The position numbers were made by a program, and so were the translations under genes. The notes under the pieces were generated by a model. That model made no database searches, was not told where the DNA came from, and was given only the letters and a program-made list of their open reading frames with translations. Shown here in pieces: positions 21,693 through 30,463 of a DNA stretch of 34,315 nucleotides; within the stretch, counting starts at the first letter, position 1, and each line of letters starts with the position of its first letter. Location: positions 1 to 34,315 of the forward strand of contig CALFXE010000191.1 of assembly GCA_937927845.1 (NCBI GenBank), in the 5' to 3' direction. Origin of the DNA: an uncultured Paludibacter sp. (lineage in GTDB: Bacteria; Bacteroidota; Bacteroidia; Bacteroidales; Paludibacteraceae).

Positions 21693-23018
21693 TTACGCTT
21701 TCGGGAGTAACAAGACCTTGTATCCCGCTTTCAGCGTTACTTTTACTTCCCGCATCTTCTTACTGAAAAATTGCGATACTCCCTGAATGGCGCTCCGGCT
21801 TAAATCGGCAGCCAATTGTGAGCCTGCATCGTCAGTAATCGTTATGGAACTTCCCATTGATGTACCCATATTGGCGGCAATTTCTTTGGCTGCATTCAAT
21901 TCGTCCGAGTTCGGAACGAAAATCCCCTGCATACCATCCATATCGTACACTTCCATTTCAACAGGCAGCACATTGTCCGCATACTGGATTGACGTAATGG
22001 TAATGTGCAGGCGTTCTCCGCCAATCTTTGCACTCCCTGTAAGAATAGTGTTTGCAGGGATCAGCATGTTTCCCGCTCGCATGGGTTCTTGTAGCCGAAG
22101 TTGCAGTTCCTTTCCGTTGGAAATCGTTACGGTTTGGTACACCGAAGCACGGATACTGTTTTTATCCGTTACCGCTTCGTTGCCTGCCGCCGTGATAAAT
22201 CCCATGTTTCGGGGCTTGCTGTATTGCTCCAAAAACTCATCGTTTTCCATTGGTGCAGCCAATAATGAAACCACACTTTGGTGGACTTGCGACACAGGTT
22301 TCGGGATAACCTTTTCTTTCAAACTGATTGTGTTGTCCACAGGTTGCACCTGTTCGGGTTGTCCGTTGGGCATATACTTAGCTGCAATCGCATACGATTT
22401 TTCAATCAGTTCCAGTTGCTCATCGGCAGCCGATTTTTCAGCCAGCTTCCTTTCCAATTCCTGAATACGCATTTCTGTCTCTGATTGTACCTGTTCGTTC
22501 GCATTGGTTGCAGGTTGCTCATACCAGTCATTCAACTGTCGGTTTACGTCCTGATAGGCACTTGCCGAAGATTGGATTCCCGTTTGTGAACCACGATTGT
22601 TAGTCGGCACGTCCTGAATATCGGGAGTGAGATTTACCTGCGGCTCATTAGCCTGTGCCTTGCGGTTTTCTTCCTCTCCAAGCATAAAAGCGAAATCCTG
22701 CAAGTTCCGCATTTTCTCGTTTTGCTTGTTCTGCATGGCTTCCTGCTCGTAAGCCGTCCGCTTATCTCCTACGATTGCTTCGTCTTTGGGAATGGGCAGT
22801 TCGGAGTTGAAGCCGTCGGGTTGCTTGTCATTCTTATCTCCCGAAGGAGCAAAAATGAGCCACATCGACCCGATAAACAGCAGTCCGAACAGCGGGTAGA
22901 TAAGCATTTTCTTCCGCTTCTGAAGCTCCTGCGGGGTAAGTTCCTTTTTCGGCTTACTCTCTTTTTTAGTTTCGGTAACGTCGGGTTTCCGTTCGTTGCC
23001 TTCATTTGCATTACTCAT
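21693..23018 (-). CDS. traM: Conjugative transfer protein TraM (VirB10-like)
   Basis: A 441-residue protein with one membrane anchor at about 38-58 (IYPLFGLLFIGSMWLIFAP) after a basic, charged cytoplasmic tail. A long disordered periplasmic linker rich in Gln, Asn and Glu (about 60-230) leads to the C-terminal TraM domain: SIRASVYQTVTISNGKELQL, ANTILTGSAKIGGERLHITI and GYKVLLLPKA at the end. The build corresponds to VirB10, which spans both membranes and gates the channel. The start overlaps the DUF3989 gene by 8 bp, indicating coupled translation. Confidence 0.92.
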   Translation of the reverse strand: MSNANEGNERKPDVTETKKESKPKKELTPQELQKRKKMLIYPLFGLLFIGSMWLIFAPSGDKNDKQPDGFNSELPIPKDEAIVGDKRTAYEQEAMQNKQNEKMRNLQDFAFMLGEEENRKAQANEPQVNLTPDIQDVPTNNRGSQTGIQSSASAYQDVNRQLNDWYEQPATNANEQVQSETEMRIQELERKLAEKSAADEQLELIEKSYAIAAKYMPNGQPEQVQPVDNTISLKEKVIPKPVSQVHQSVVSLLAAPMENDEFLEQYSKPRNMGFITAAGNEAVTDKNSIRASVYQTVTISNGKELQLRLQEPMRAGNMLIPANTILTGSAKIGGERLHITITSIQYADNVLPVEMEVYDMDGMQGIFVPNSDELNAAKEIAANMGTSMGSSITITDDAGSQLAADLSRSAIQGVSQFFSKKMREVKVTLKAGYKVLLLPKA

Positions 23019-23286
23019 ACTTAAATCTGTTTAATTGGTTTATACTATCCGCTTTTTGCGAATGCTCCAGTTCCAAGCGTTTGATATGTTCTATCTGCAT
23101 TTGCTGACCGCTTTTCTTTCCCATATTATATATGGAAGAAACCGTCATGTAGATAGACAATCCGCCGAACAGGAGTAGCATGGTCAGGATTACGATAACC
23201 CTTGCATCGGGGCTTAACGGTCTGCAAATACTGCGTATCCCGTCTTCAAGCCAGTCACTTATCCGATTGATTAATTTCCGTATCAT
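23011..23286 (-). CDS. traL: TraL-type membrane protein (DUF3989)
   Basis: A 91-residue inner-membrane protein with a short amphipathic N-terminus, one membrane helix at about 29-50 (ARVIVILTMLLLFGGLSIYM) and a charged periplasmic helix. Its position between traK and traM, its size and the SICRPLSPDARV motif identify it as TraL/DUF3989. It starts 3 bp after the traK stop and overlaps traM. It probably helps to assemble the inner-membrane complex; the exact role is unknown. Confidence 0.85.
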   Translation of the reverse strand: MIRKLINRISDWLEDGIRSICRPLSPDARVIVILTMLLLFGGLSIYMTVSSIYNMGKKSGQQMQIEHIKRLELEHSQKADSINQLNRFKYE

Positions 23287-23289
23287 GGC

Positions 23290-23913
23290 TTATCGGTCTA
23301 TGGTTCGTAAATCCCTGTTTTCAATTATTTCAAAGCGTTCCATGATAAATCCGTGCGGATTGTTGTCGCTCCTGACGGAGTTTCTAAGGTCGCACCGTGT
23401 TACCAGACTTCGTTCGGTTACATTGCTCGCCCTGATTATCATTTGCTTTGCATACACAGTAGTTTTATAAGGATACGCATCGAGGTTGCAAGCTACGGAA
23501 TCAACCTGAATAATCTGATTGATATTTCCCGATATAATTCGGTTGTAATAGCCTTTCTCCTGCATATCCTGATAATATTTGAATGCACTTTTATCGACAA
23601 GGAACAACGCCCTGTTGATATTCGATTCAATGGCGCTTTTATCGGGCGATAGCGTGAAAAACAGTTCGTGAAAACGTTTTACATGCTCACGGGCTTCCAC
23701 AGGACGGTTTTGCGATAAGTCCTGCGAAAGAGCCAACATGAGCGATTTACCCTCGTCCAATACATAGATTTTCTGCCGTTGTTCTTCGGCGAATGCATAG
23801 GAACTCCAAACCGAATAGCCCGTTATTCCCGCACACAAGACGACAAACACAATGGCGATAATCCTTATCTGCTTGAAACTTGTTTCAATGTTTTTTAATG
23901 ACTTAAATTCCAT
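23290..23913 (-). CDS. traK: Conjugative transfer protein TraK (VirB8-like)
   Basis: A 207-residue protein with one N-terminal membrane helix at about 15-35 (IRIIAIVFVVLCAGITGYSV) and a periplasmic domain. TraK signatures are FKSLKNIETSFKQIRIIAIV, FAEEQRQKIYVLDEGKSLML and a C-terminal LVTRCDLRNSVRSDNNPHGF. The build resembles VirB8, the inner-membrane assembly factor of type IV systems. Order traJ-traK-traL-traM is as in CTnDOT. Confidence 0.92.
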   Translation of the reverse strand: MEFKSLKNIETSFKQIRIIAIVFVVLCAGITGYSVWSSYAFAEEQRQKIYVLDEGKSLMLALSQDLSQNRPVEAREHVKRFHELFFTLSPDKSAIESNINRALFLVDKSAFKYYQDMQEKGYYNRIISGNINQIIQVDSVACNLDAYPYKTTVYAKQMIIRASNVTERSLVTRCDLRNSVRSDNNPHGFIMERFEIIENRDLRTIDR

Positions 23914-23937
23914 TACTTTTTTAGTTTAATAAATTGA

Positions 23938-24924
23938 TTACTTACCGAGCAGACGACCGCCGACATTACCCGCTACCGAGCCTGCAACGCCTCCGGCAAT
24001 TCCGCCTGCCTTGCTTGCCGTTTTATTTACCGCACTTCCATAAGCACCTGCACCGCCCGATTGGATAATCCAACCTGCTACTGTCGGGATAGTGAAGTAT
24101 CCGATAATTCCTATAATCAGGAACACGATATACACACCGTTTGAGCCGTCAGGGATATAGTTTGGGTCTCGCAAAAGGGCAATATCCTGTTGAAGCATTA
24201 ATTCCTGTATTTTCGATAGTACAGCGGAAAAAATATCGGAAATCGGCAGCCAGAGATAAATACTGATATAGCGTGTGAGCCATTGGGTCAGCGTTGCCTG
24301 AAACCCGTCATAAATGGAGAAGGCAAACGCTATGGGACCCAATATGGCCAACACGACAAGGAAAAATGTCCGTAGCGTATCGATAGTCAGGGCGGCAGCA
24401 TTGAACAACAACTCAAAGAAATCCCGAATCAACTGCCGGAACCATTCTTTAATATCGTACCATGCCCGTTCGCCCCACATCATGATAATTTCAGGCGTAT
24501 CCCACATGCCGAGTTCTTCCATTTTCTTATCCCATTCTTCGTTATCTACCATCCATGCTTTGCCCTCACGGACACGGGCATCGTATTCCAACGCATCCTT
24601 TTCAGCTTGCAATGCCTGTACATCGGTTATTTGGTTTTCCATAATCGTATGCGCCCCTTTTACGACTGGCGACAAAACAGCGTTGATAGTTCCCAATACG
24701 ATTGTAGGGAAAAACATTATGCACAGCCCAACGGCAAAGGGACGAAGCAAGGGAAATATGTCGATAGGTTCGGCACGGCTTAACGCCTGCCATACCCTAT
24801 ACGCCACAGAGAATAAAGCTCCCAGTCCTGCCAACCCCTTTGCAACACCAATCATATCGCTACAAAGGGGCATCATGTCATTGTACAGATTTTGTAAAAT
24901 CTGGTGTAGGTTATCAAAATTCAT
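23938..24924 (-). CDS. traJ: Conjugative transfer protein TraJ (VirB6-like)
   Basis: From the ATG at 24924 the product has 328 residues (MNFDNLHQILQNLYNDMMPL), the usual TraJ start; a longer frame to 25014 reads back into the traI coding region. It is a multi-span inner-membrane protein with helices around 35-52, 60-85, 180-215, 255-300 and a glycine/alanine-rich C-terminus. TraJ motifs include ALSRAEPIDIFPLLRPFAVG and FPTIVLGTINAVLSPVVKGA. The build corresponds to VirB6, the polytopic channel subunit. Confidence 0.92.
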   Translation of the reverse strand: MNFDNLHQILQNLYNDMMPLCSDMIGVAKGLAGLGALFSVAYRVWQALSRAEPIDIFPLLRPFAVGLCIMFFPTIVLGTINAVLSPVVKGAHTIMENQITDVQALQAEKDALEYDARVREGKAWMVDNEEWDKKMEELGMWDTPEIIMMWGERAWYDIKEWFRQLIRDFFELLFNAAALTIDTLRTFFLVVLAILGPIAFAFSIYDGFQATLTQWLTRYISIYLWLPISDIFSAVLSKIQELMLQQDIALLRDPNYIPDGSNGVYIVFLIIGIIGYFTIPTVAGWIIQSGGAGAYGSAVNKTASKAGGIAGGVAGSVAGNVGGRLLGK

Positions 24925-24943
24925 AACTTGATTATTTTTTTGA

Positions 24944-25564
24944 TTACCAATACCTTTCAGACGGACTTCCGTAAAGAGCCAGTACCCTGTCGGTATCGTT
25001 CTTTTCTTTGGCACGGAGATACGAAACCGAAATGCTCTTTTGGGTAAAATACTTCGTGAGGTTACGGTATTCCAACATTTTGCTATGTACTTGGTCTATC
25101 GCATCCATACGTTCTTTGTCCGACAGGGAAAGTCCGTTGCTTCCGGTAACTATGTTTCTCAAATCTGTTACCAACGCTCCGCCTTCCTCCAACAGCTTGG
25201 CATAGCCTGCTGAAATAGCCACCAATTCATTGGCGGAAAAATTGGGATCGCTCAACATTTTGTTAAATCCATTCACGTATATATCGGTAATCTCGCTGAC
25301 CATTTCGATAGTCTTCTGTACCTTACGTGCGTCTTTAATCAGGTTGTGGACGGATTTGAGTGCGTCGTAGTATTCCTTACCCTGTTTGTAGATTTTGATA
25401 CTCTCCTGTACATTGCTTATCATATTGGAAGCGGTGGTTGTTCCCTGAACCGCACCAATGATATTTTGCACAAGATTACTCGGATCGGTTACAACCCATT
25501 GTGCTTTCGCCTGAAAGGAGAACATACTGAGTGCCACTACAAGGCACATAAATATTCGTTTCAT
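24944..25564 (-). CDS. traI: Conjugative transfer protein TraI (DUF4141)
   Basis: A 206-residue exported helical protein with a signal peptide ending FSFQAKA. TraI signatures: QWVVTDPSNLVQNIIGAVQG, YKQGKEYYDALKSVHNLIKD, DARKVQKTIEMVSEITDIYV and ISVSYLRAKEKNDTDRVLAL. Helical periplasmic proteins at this position resemble VirB5, a minor pilus component, but that equivalence is an inference. It starts 46 bp after traH and 19 bp before traJ. Confidence 0.9.
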   Translation of the reverse strand: MKRIFMCLVVALSMFSFQAKAQWVVTDPSNLVQNIIGAVQGTTTASNMISNVQESIKIYKQGKEYYDALKSVHNLIKDARKVQKTIEMVSEITDIYVNGFNKMLSDPNFSANELVAISAGYAKLLEEGGALVTDLRNIVTGSNGLSLSDKERMDAIDQVHSKMLEYRNLTKYFTQKSISVSYLRAKEKNDTDRVLALYGSPSERYW

Positions 25565-25610
25565 AACTGTTACTTTTTAATTGATTTATTGATTGAATTT
25601 CGGTTGCACG

Positions 25611-25913
25611 TTAGTCGTACACCCGTTTGTATTCGCCTTCGGTAGTAAGCAGGAGCATATCCCGCTCACTATCGTAGGCAATGCGTATCATACCGTAGAA
25701 ATTGAAAAAGGTATATCCCCAGCATTGGATAATCGGGACGGTAAACGCCGTATCGTGTCTGTAAATAAACTGCAACCGGAATCGACTACCGTCATGGTAT
25801 ATCCGAATAATTGGGGAACCGCAAAGGCTTTCCCATGTCCCGCATATATCACGAAGCGGAAAAGAGGTATATACTTGCAGTGCCGTAGCAGGCTTATATC
25901 TTTTTCTTTTCAT
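25611..25913 (-). CDS. traH: Conjugative transfer protein TraH (DUF3876)
   Basis: A 100-residue soluble protein between traG and traI with the DUF3876 pattern: FPLRDICGTWESLCGSPIIR, IYHDGSRFRLQFIY, GYTFFNFYGMIRIAYDSERD and MLLLTTEGEYKRV. The repeated aromatic and short beta segments suggest a small lipocalin-like sheet. It has no signal peptide. It starts 2 bp after the traG stop. Function in transfer is unknown, but the gene order is conserved. Confidence 0.8.
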   Translation of the reverse strand: MKRKRYKPATALQVYTSFPLRDICGTWESLCGSPIIRIYHDGSRFRLQFIYRHDTAFTVPIIQCWGYTFFNFYGMIRIAYDSERDMLLLTTEGEYKRVYD

Positions 25914-25915
25914 GG

Positions 25916-28411
25916 CTACTCCTGTCGTTTGCTTTCGGCAAGCTGCTTTATCGCCAGTTCGATATTGCCGTCCAGTTTTTCGGTTAGTTGCAAGAGTTCC
26001 AGTTTTTCGGATTCTTCGGTCGTGTATGTGTAATACTCTTCCAAACTCACTTCTGTGGCATAGACAGCCGATTGTACACCACCCAAACCGAACCAGACTT
26101 CCTTGTATTTACGACTGGGAACATTCGACATATTAATTGAGAGTACCTGCGACTTTTCCTTTTCGGTCAATCCGAGCAACGCCTGAATACTGTCGAACTT
26201 GTTCATGTATTTGCGTTGGTCTAACAGGATTTTACAATCGGAGTTGTTGATAATACTCTCTTTCACGATAGGAGAAGCGATAATATCATCGACTTCCTGC
26301 GTTACGACAATGGCTTCGCCGAAGAACTTACGAACGGTCTTAAAGAGGTACTTAATGTACTCTGCCATACCCTCTTTGGCAATCGCTTTCCATGCTTCTT
26401 CTATTAATATCATTTTACGGATACCTTGCAAACGGCGCATCTTGTTGATGAAAACTTCCATAATGATGATTGTAACCACAGGAAAGAGGATTTTATGGTC
26501 TTTTATCGCATCAATTTCAAAGACAATGAAGCGTTTAGACAATAAATCCAGTTGCTTATCCGAGTTCAGCAGGAAGTCGTATTCTCCCCCACGATAGTAG
26601 GGTTCAAGCACGTTCAGGAAGTTGGCAATGTCAAAATCTTTTTCTCGCACTTTTTTTTCTTCCAGTACCTTTTTGTAATCGTCCCGAACGAACTCATAGA
26701 ATGTGTTGAAAGACGGTTCTAACTTTTTGTTCGTCTTCAGTTTTTCGATATACTGGCTGACTGCATTGGAGAGGGCGACTTCTTCCGCCCGTGAAGGCGG
26801 CTCGTTATCCCTTTTCCACAAAGTCAGGATAAGCGTTTTTATACTCTCACGCTTTTCAATGTCGAAGACATTATCGTCCGTGAAAAATGGATTAAATGAA
26901 ATCGGATTTTCTTCGGTATAGGTAAAATACACCCCGTCCTGACCGTTTGTTTTGCGGTTAATCAGGTTGCATAATCCCTGATACGAATTACCCGTGTCCA
27001 CTAACACGATATGCGTTCCCTGCTCATAATACTGACGGCACATGTGGTTGGTAAAAAAAGATTTACCGCTTCCGCTCGGCCCAAGAATGAATTTATTCCT
27101 ATTCGTAATAATTCCTTTCTTCATGGGCAAATCGGAAATATCCACATGTAGCGGTTTACCACTCACCCTGTCAGCCATTTTGATACCGAACGGACTGGGC
27201 GAACTGCGGTAGTTCGTTTCTTCCGTAAAGAAGCAGAGTGCTGGTTCGATAAACGTGTAGAACGATTCTTCGGCAGGAAAATCCCCACCATTGCCCGGCA
27301 TTCCTGCCCAATACAAAGTGGAAGCGTCCACCGTATTGTGGCGTGGCTTACATTCCATAAGAGCCAACTGCGACCCAACGTCGTTGCGGATATGTTTGAG
27401 TTCTTCCACGTCGTCGCTCCATGCCAACACATTGAAGTGCGCCCGAATGGAAGTCAATCCAAATGAGTGGGCTTCATTCAAATACTGGTCAATCCACTCG
27501 CGATTAATTTGATTGCCCCGACTGTACCTTGAAAGCGACTGCATATTCCTTGCACTTTTCTCGAATTTTTGCAGGTTTTCGGCACTGTTTTCGATAAACA
27601 AATACTGGTTGTAGATATGGTCGCACGACAAAAGCAAACCGACTGGCGAAGCGAAAGACAAACGACAATCGCTTCTGTCGGTAGATAGTTTTTCGTAACG
27701 CATATCCGTACCGATTCGTCCCGGCAGATCTTCCGCATCCGAAAGCGTATGCAAGCAAACATGTTTACTACCTACCCGAAGCCCATCGCTACCCAGTTCC
27801 ATATCCTGCAAGCAGGTGGTATCGTCCAACGATAGAGCAAAATATTTTTCAATCAACCCCGCTTGTTCGTCCGTACCTGTAATTTCATCGGAAGGGATAC
27901 GGGTAAGGCGGACAAATCCGCTGTCGTTCATGATACGTTCAAACTGTCCGACGGCTTCCAAGAACTTCACACTTGTATCCTTGTTCACTTCCTTTGGAAT
28001 AATGTTTCCACGACATAGCGACGAGAAATTGCTCTGCATTTTCATTCGTTCTTTGGTTGTTTTGGTCAGGAACAGGAAACACGAATGATTCAGGAACGGG
28101 CGTTCGTTGAAGTGCTTTTCAAAACTGCGGGATAAGAAACTCATATCTTCCTTATCCGCCTGTGGTTTGTAGGTTTCACGCACAAACCAATCCTGCTTAT
28201 GCACCACGCTGTATTCGGGCAGGACTTTTACTGCTTTCGCCCATGACGAATGAATCGCTTCGTATTCGGTACTGGTTACGGTAAACAGTTCCGGCAGTTC
28301 CACACGGTAGGCAACCGTAATATCTGCATCCTTTGATATGATGCAGTCATGTTCGACAGCCAACAGCGGAAACTTACTTTCGATAGTCGCCGCTTTCATG
28401 ATATTACGCAT
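25916..28411 (-). CDS. traG: Conjugation ATPase TraG (VirB4-like)
   Basis: An 831-residue cytoplasmic ATPase that powers assembly of the type IV apparatus. The N-terminal domain opens MRNIMKAATIESKFPLLAVE, the usual TraG/DUF3875 start. The Walker A motif is FILGPSGSGKSFF with Lys450, and the Walker B region is KMILIEEAWKAIAKEGMAEY at about 670-690. Further signatures are GGDFPAEESFYTFIEPALCF and the Gln motif VVTQEVDDIIASPIVKESII. The start overlaps traF by 8 bp. Full length; it is not the coupling protein, which is encoded by the gene starting at 34216. Confidence 0.95.
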   Translation of the reverse strand: MRNIMKAATIESKFPLLAVEHDCIISKDADITVAYRVELPELFTVTSTEYEAIHSSWAKAVKVLPEYSVVHKQDWFVRETYKPQADKEDMSFLSRSFEKHFNERPFLNHSCFLFLTKTTKERMKMQSNFSSLCRGNIIPKEVNKDTSVKFLEAVGQFERIMNDSGFVRLTRIPSDEITGTDEQAGLIEKYFALSLDDTTCLQDMELGSDGLRVGSKHVCLHTLSDAEDLPGRIGTDMRYEKLSTDRSDCRLSFASPVGLLLSCDHIYNQYLFIENSAENLQKFEKSARNMQSLSRYSRGNQINREWIDQYLNEAHSFGLTSIRAHFNVLAWSDDVEELKHIRNDVGSQLALMECKPRHNTVDASTLYWAGMPGNGGDFPAEESFYTFIEPALCFFTEETNYRSSPSPFGIKMADRVSGKPLHVDISDLPMKKGIITNRNKFILGPSGSGKSFFTNHMCRQYYEQGTHIVLVDTGNSYQGLCNLINRKTNGQDGVYFTYTEENPISFNPFFTDDNVFDIEKRESIKTLILTLWKRDNEPPSRAEEVALSNAVSQYIEKLKTNKKLEPSFNTFYEFVRDDYKKVLEEKKVREKDFDIANFLNVLEPYYRGGEYDFLLNSDKQLDLLSKRFIVFEIDAIKDHKILFPVVTIIIMEVFINKMRRLQGIRKMILIEEAWKAIAKEGMAEYIKYLFKTVRKFFGEAIVVTQEVDDIIASPIVKESIINNSDCKILLDQRKYMNKFDSIQALLGLTEKEKSQVLSINMSNVPSRKYKEVWFGLGGVQSAVYATEVSLEEYYTYTTEESEKLELLQLTEKLDGNIELAIKQLAESKRQE

Positions 28412-28736
28412 ACGCTACCTCCTTTCTTTTCTTTTTGAATAGGCGGTGCGGCGTTTTCCTGTTTATCAAATAGCGAGGGTGCTGTTTTACAGCCATGACT
28501 TTCATTAGCCCATGTTCCCCGTATTTTTCATTCAGGCTAAAGGTCTGCCAAACCAATACCGAAGCAGCGATTATGCCGAAGCCGATACACACCCACTGGT
28601 CAATGCCAATCATATACATAATGACAAAAACCACAAAGACGGCAAGCAAGCCTCCGGCGAATATAAAAAGGTATTGGGATTTCAAGCCTTTGAACTCCAC
28701 ACTCTTGCCTATTCCTTTGTTGATATTAAACTCCAT
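28404..28736 (-). CDS. traF: Conjugative transfer protein TraF (DUF4133, VirB3-like)
   Basis: From the ATG at 28736 the product has 110 residues (MEFNINKGIGKSVEFKGLKS), the standard start; a longer frame to 28793 runs back into traE. Two membrane helices (about 24-43 and 48-66) are followed by a basic cytoplasmic end. It corresponds to VirB3, which pairs with the VirB4-like ATPase encoded next (8-bp overlap). Size and order traE-traF-traG are as in CTnDOT. Confidence 0.9.
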   Translation of the reverse strand: MEFNINKGIGKSVEFKGLKSQYLFIFAGGLLAVFVVFVIMYMIGIDQWVCIGFGIIAASVLVWQTFSLNEKYGEHGLMKVMAVKQHPRYLINRKTPHRLFKKKRKEVAYA

Positions 28737-28758
28737 AACTTTTTCTGTATGAAGTCGA

Positions 28759-29061
28759 TTAAAGGAAGAATGAGCGCAGAATGGTTGCGGCAACGATAAG
28801 GAAGATACAAGCTCCGAACCAGCTCGCCGCCGTTTTGCTTGTATCGGGGTCGCCGGAACTGAACTTTCCGTACACCTTTACGCCTCCAATCAAACCGACG
28901 ACAGCGCCAATCGCGTAGATCAATTTTGTTCCGGGGTCGAAGTAGCTGGTTACCATATTGGTAGCTTCGGTAATACCACCAACACCGTTACCTTGTGCGA
29001 ATGCACTTGAAACAGCAGCCAGAATTAAGGCTGCTGACATAAGAACTTTTTTCTTTGTCAT
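28759..29061 (-). CDS. traE: Conjugative transfer protein TraE (DUF4134, VirB2-like)
   Basis: A 100-residue protein with a signal peptide (LILAAVSSAFAQG) and two hydrophobic segments (about 45-65 and 80-98) separated by KVYGKFSSGDPDTSKTAASW. This is the DUF4134 pattern and the build of VirB2-type pilin precursors. It is likely the major pilus or channel subunit. It is preceded by a 10-bp stem hairpin and a 173-bp gap, the largest gap in the operon, so its level may be set separately. Confidence 0.9.
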   Translation of the reverse strand: MTKKKVLMSAALILAAVSSAFAQGNGVGGITEATNMVTSYFDPGTKLIYAIGAVVGLIGGVKVYGKFSSGDPDTSKTAASWFGACIFLIVAATILRSFFL

Positions 29062-29080
29062 ATTGAGAAATTGTTAAAAT

Positions 29081-29109
29081 GGTAAGCGGGTTGGATAGTC
29101 CCGCTTACC
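29081..29109 (-). promoter_or_regulatory. Strong hairpin 19 bp upstream of traE
   Basis: GGTAAGCGGG (29081-29090) and CCCGCTTACC (29100-29109) are perfect inverse copies with a 9-nt loop. On the tra transcript the hairpin is followed by ATTTTAAC and then the traE start. It could act as an attenuator, a processing site or a barrier that protects a separate traE message. Confidence 0.6.
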
Positions 29110-29139
29110 GGGTTGTTACTATTGAATTTTTTTAGTGGT

Positions 29140-29162
29140 AGGTCATAAGACCTTTTTGTTTT
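29140..29162 (+). terminator. Terminator-like hairpin facing against the tra operon
   Basis: AGGTC-ATAA-GACCT (29140-29153) is followed on the plus strand by TTTTGTTTT, a good terminator shape. On the minus strand, the coding direction, no T run follows. It could stop antisense RNA coming from inside the tra genes. Confidence 0.4.
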
Positions 29163-29234
29163 CGGTTTATCTACGCTAACCGTAATCTCTTTCTTTCATC
29201 TCTTTTTTGTTTTACATTATTAATACTGTTCGCT

Positions 29235-29984
29235 CTATGCGAAATCTTTGATATTAAAAGTGTCGGGAGCCTTCTTTCCGCTTCCGGTAGTTCCGGCTTC
29301 CTTATCTTTCAGTTCATAAAAAGCCGAAAGGCTTTCTGCCATGAGGTCGGAAACAATTTTCTTTGCATCGGGTTTTCCTGAAACCACCTGCTCAAACATA
29401 TCGGTCTGTCGTATCTCCAACAGGGTATTGCCCGCTTTCTGCTTTTGTTCGGGAGTGGCTTCGTTCGTTTTGCTTATCGTACGAACCATATTTCCCAAAT
29501 CATCGAACTGAACTCCCGAAGCGAGTGCGGCTTGTGCCGTGCCTTCGACTTCTTCTTCCTCGTCTTCCGGCTCATCTTCGTTTTCGTCCGTCCGTTCATA
29601 TTCGAGCGAATAATCAATCTCCATCGGCTCGTCATCTTCGTCGGGCGGAGTATCGGAAAACGCTTTGTCCAGTTCCTCCTGCGGCACCTCTGCTGACAGT
29701 TTTACCTCGTTAGGCGGAACAAATGTATCGGGATTTTCCGTCGGATTTTCCGTTTTTGGCGAGCTGGCAGCAAGTGGCTCCGATTTGGCAGCAAGTGGCT
29801 TCGCTTCCCTTAAATCGAATCGGCTTTTGCCGACAATATCCGACTTCAATCGCCCTGTTTCTTGGATTGTCGAGCCTTCGCCGATAATGTTCTTTCTTCG
29901 CCTTTTGCCTACTTTCAGTTGCAGAAGGTAGATTGCAACGAAAAGAGCGTACAGGATAACTACGGTTATGAATATCTTTTCCAT
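29235..29984 (-). CDS. traD: Conjugative transfer protein TraD
   Basis: A 249-residue protein with an N-terminal membrane helix (about 4-22, IFITVVILYALFVAIYLLQL) and a basic cluster GKRRRKN. A long disordered middle is very acidic around residues 112-145, and a helical C-terminus reads ETGNTLLEIRQT-like segments through TFNIKDFA at the end. It is assigned by position between traC and traE and by the family build. Residues about 60-74 (AKPLAAKSEPLAASS) are encoded by a 41-bp stretch that recurs upstream of the mob operon. It starts 2 bp after traC. Its molecular role is not known. Confidence 0.75.
   Translation of the reverse strand: MEKIFITVVILYALFVAIYLLQLKVGKRRRKNIIGEGSTIQETGRLKSDIVGKSRFDLREAKPLAAKSEPLAASSPKTENPTENPDTFVPPNEVKLSAEVPQEELDKAFSDTPPDEDDEPMEIDYSLEYERTDENEDEPEDEEEEVEGTAQAALASGVQFDDLGNMVRTISKTNEATPEQKQKAGNTLLEIRQTDMFEQVVSGKPDAKKIVSDLMAESLSAFYELKDKEAGTTGSGKKAPDTFNIKDFA
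29765..29805. repeat. 41-bp tandem-repeat segment inside traD, shared with the mob upstream region
   Basis: Two copies of TGGCAGCAAGTGGCTYCG at a 21-bp period lie here within traD. The whole 41 bp recurs at 32083-32123 in the same orientation with one mismatch (C or T at the 16th base). In traD it encodes a PLAAKSEPLAAS repeat on the minus strand. Confidence 0.85.
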
Positions 29985-29986
29985 GA

Positions 29987-30442
29987 TTACCTTCTTGGGA
30001 TTAAGTAGTCATCGTCAATATTCTTATAGTGTTCTGAAATCTCGTCATGGTAGGTTTCAAAATGGTGCTTCAATACGTTGTCCAAATAGCTGAATATGGA
30101 AACCTCATCATCGCCGATATATTCTACTATCTGTGAAATGCGGGTATGGTATTTTTTGCGAATCCCTACTGCTTTCCCATTTCTCGGCTCTTTTGTATTG
30201 GCTATAAATTGTCTTTTATAGTCAGCCATTGATTTTTCAAGTGAAATTTCTTTGCTTGGCACGACAACCATTTGCACTTCCGGTTCTTCGTCCTGAACAG
30301 TTTTCTCACTCTCATTTTGCTTCACTTGTTTTCTGTGGCGTACTGCTTTGGGTATCATTACCGCAGCAAGCGCCACGAGGCAACACACGATAAGACCTGT
30401 CGTTATCGTGGTATCGTTGTAAATAATCGGATTGGGTATCAT
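29987..30442 (-). CDS. traC: TraC, DUF3408 protein with membrane anchor
   Basis: A 151-residue protein with an N-terminal membrane helix (about 12-32, ITTGLIVCCLVALAAVMIPK), a charged linker and a C-terminal DUF3408 domain (about 95-145): VGIRKKYHTRISQIVEYIGD, then DEVSIFSYLDNVLKHHFETY. The strand-helix-turn-helix order looks like a ribbon-helix-helix DNA-binding fold. Unlike TraB it would be tethered to the inner membrane. It lies 21 bp after traB and 2 bp before traD. A link between element DNA and the membrane apparatus is an attractive inference. Confidence 0.78.
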   Translation of the reverse strand: MIPNPIIYNDTTITTGLIVCCLVALAAVMIPKAVRHRKQVKQNESEKTVQDEEPEVQMVVVPSKEISLEKSMADYKRQFIANTKEPRNGKAVGIRKKYHTRISQIVEYIGDDEVSIFSYLDNVLKHHFETYHDEISEHYKNIDDDYLIPRR

Positions 30443-30463
30443 ACTCTTGTATCTTTTATTGGT

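Noticed and set aside
29363..29713. Plus-strand frames of 83-116 residues opposite traD
   Set aside because: They mirror the low-complexity acidic part of TraD, which keeps the opposite frames open; no independent signal.
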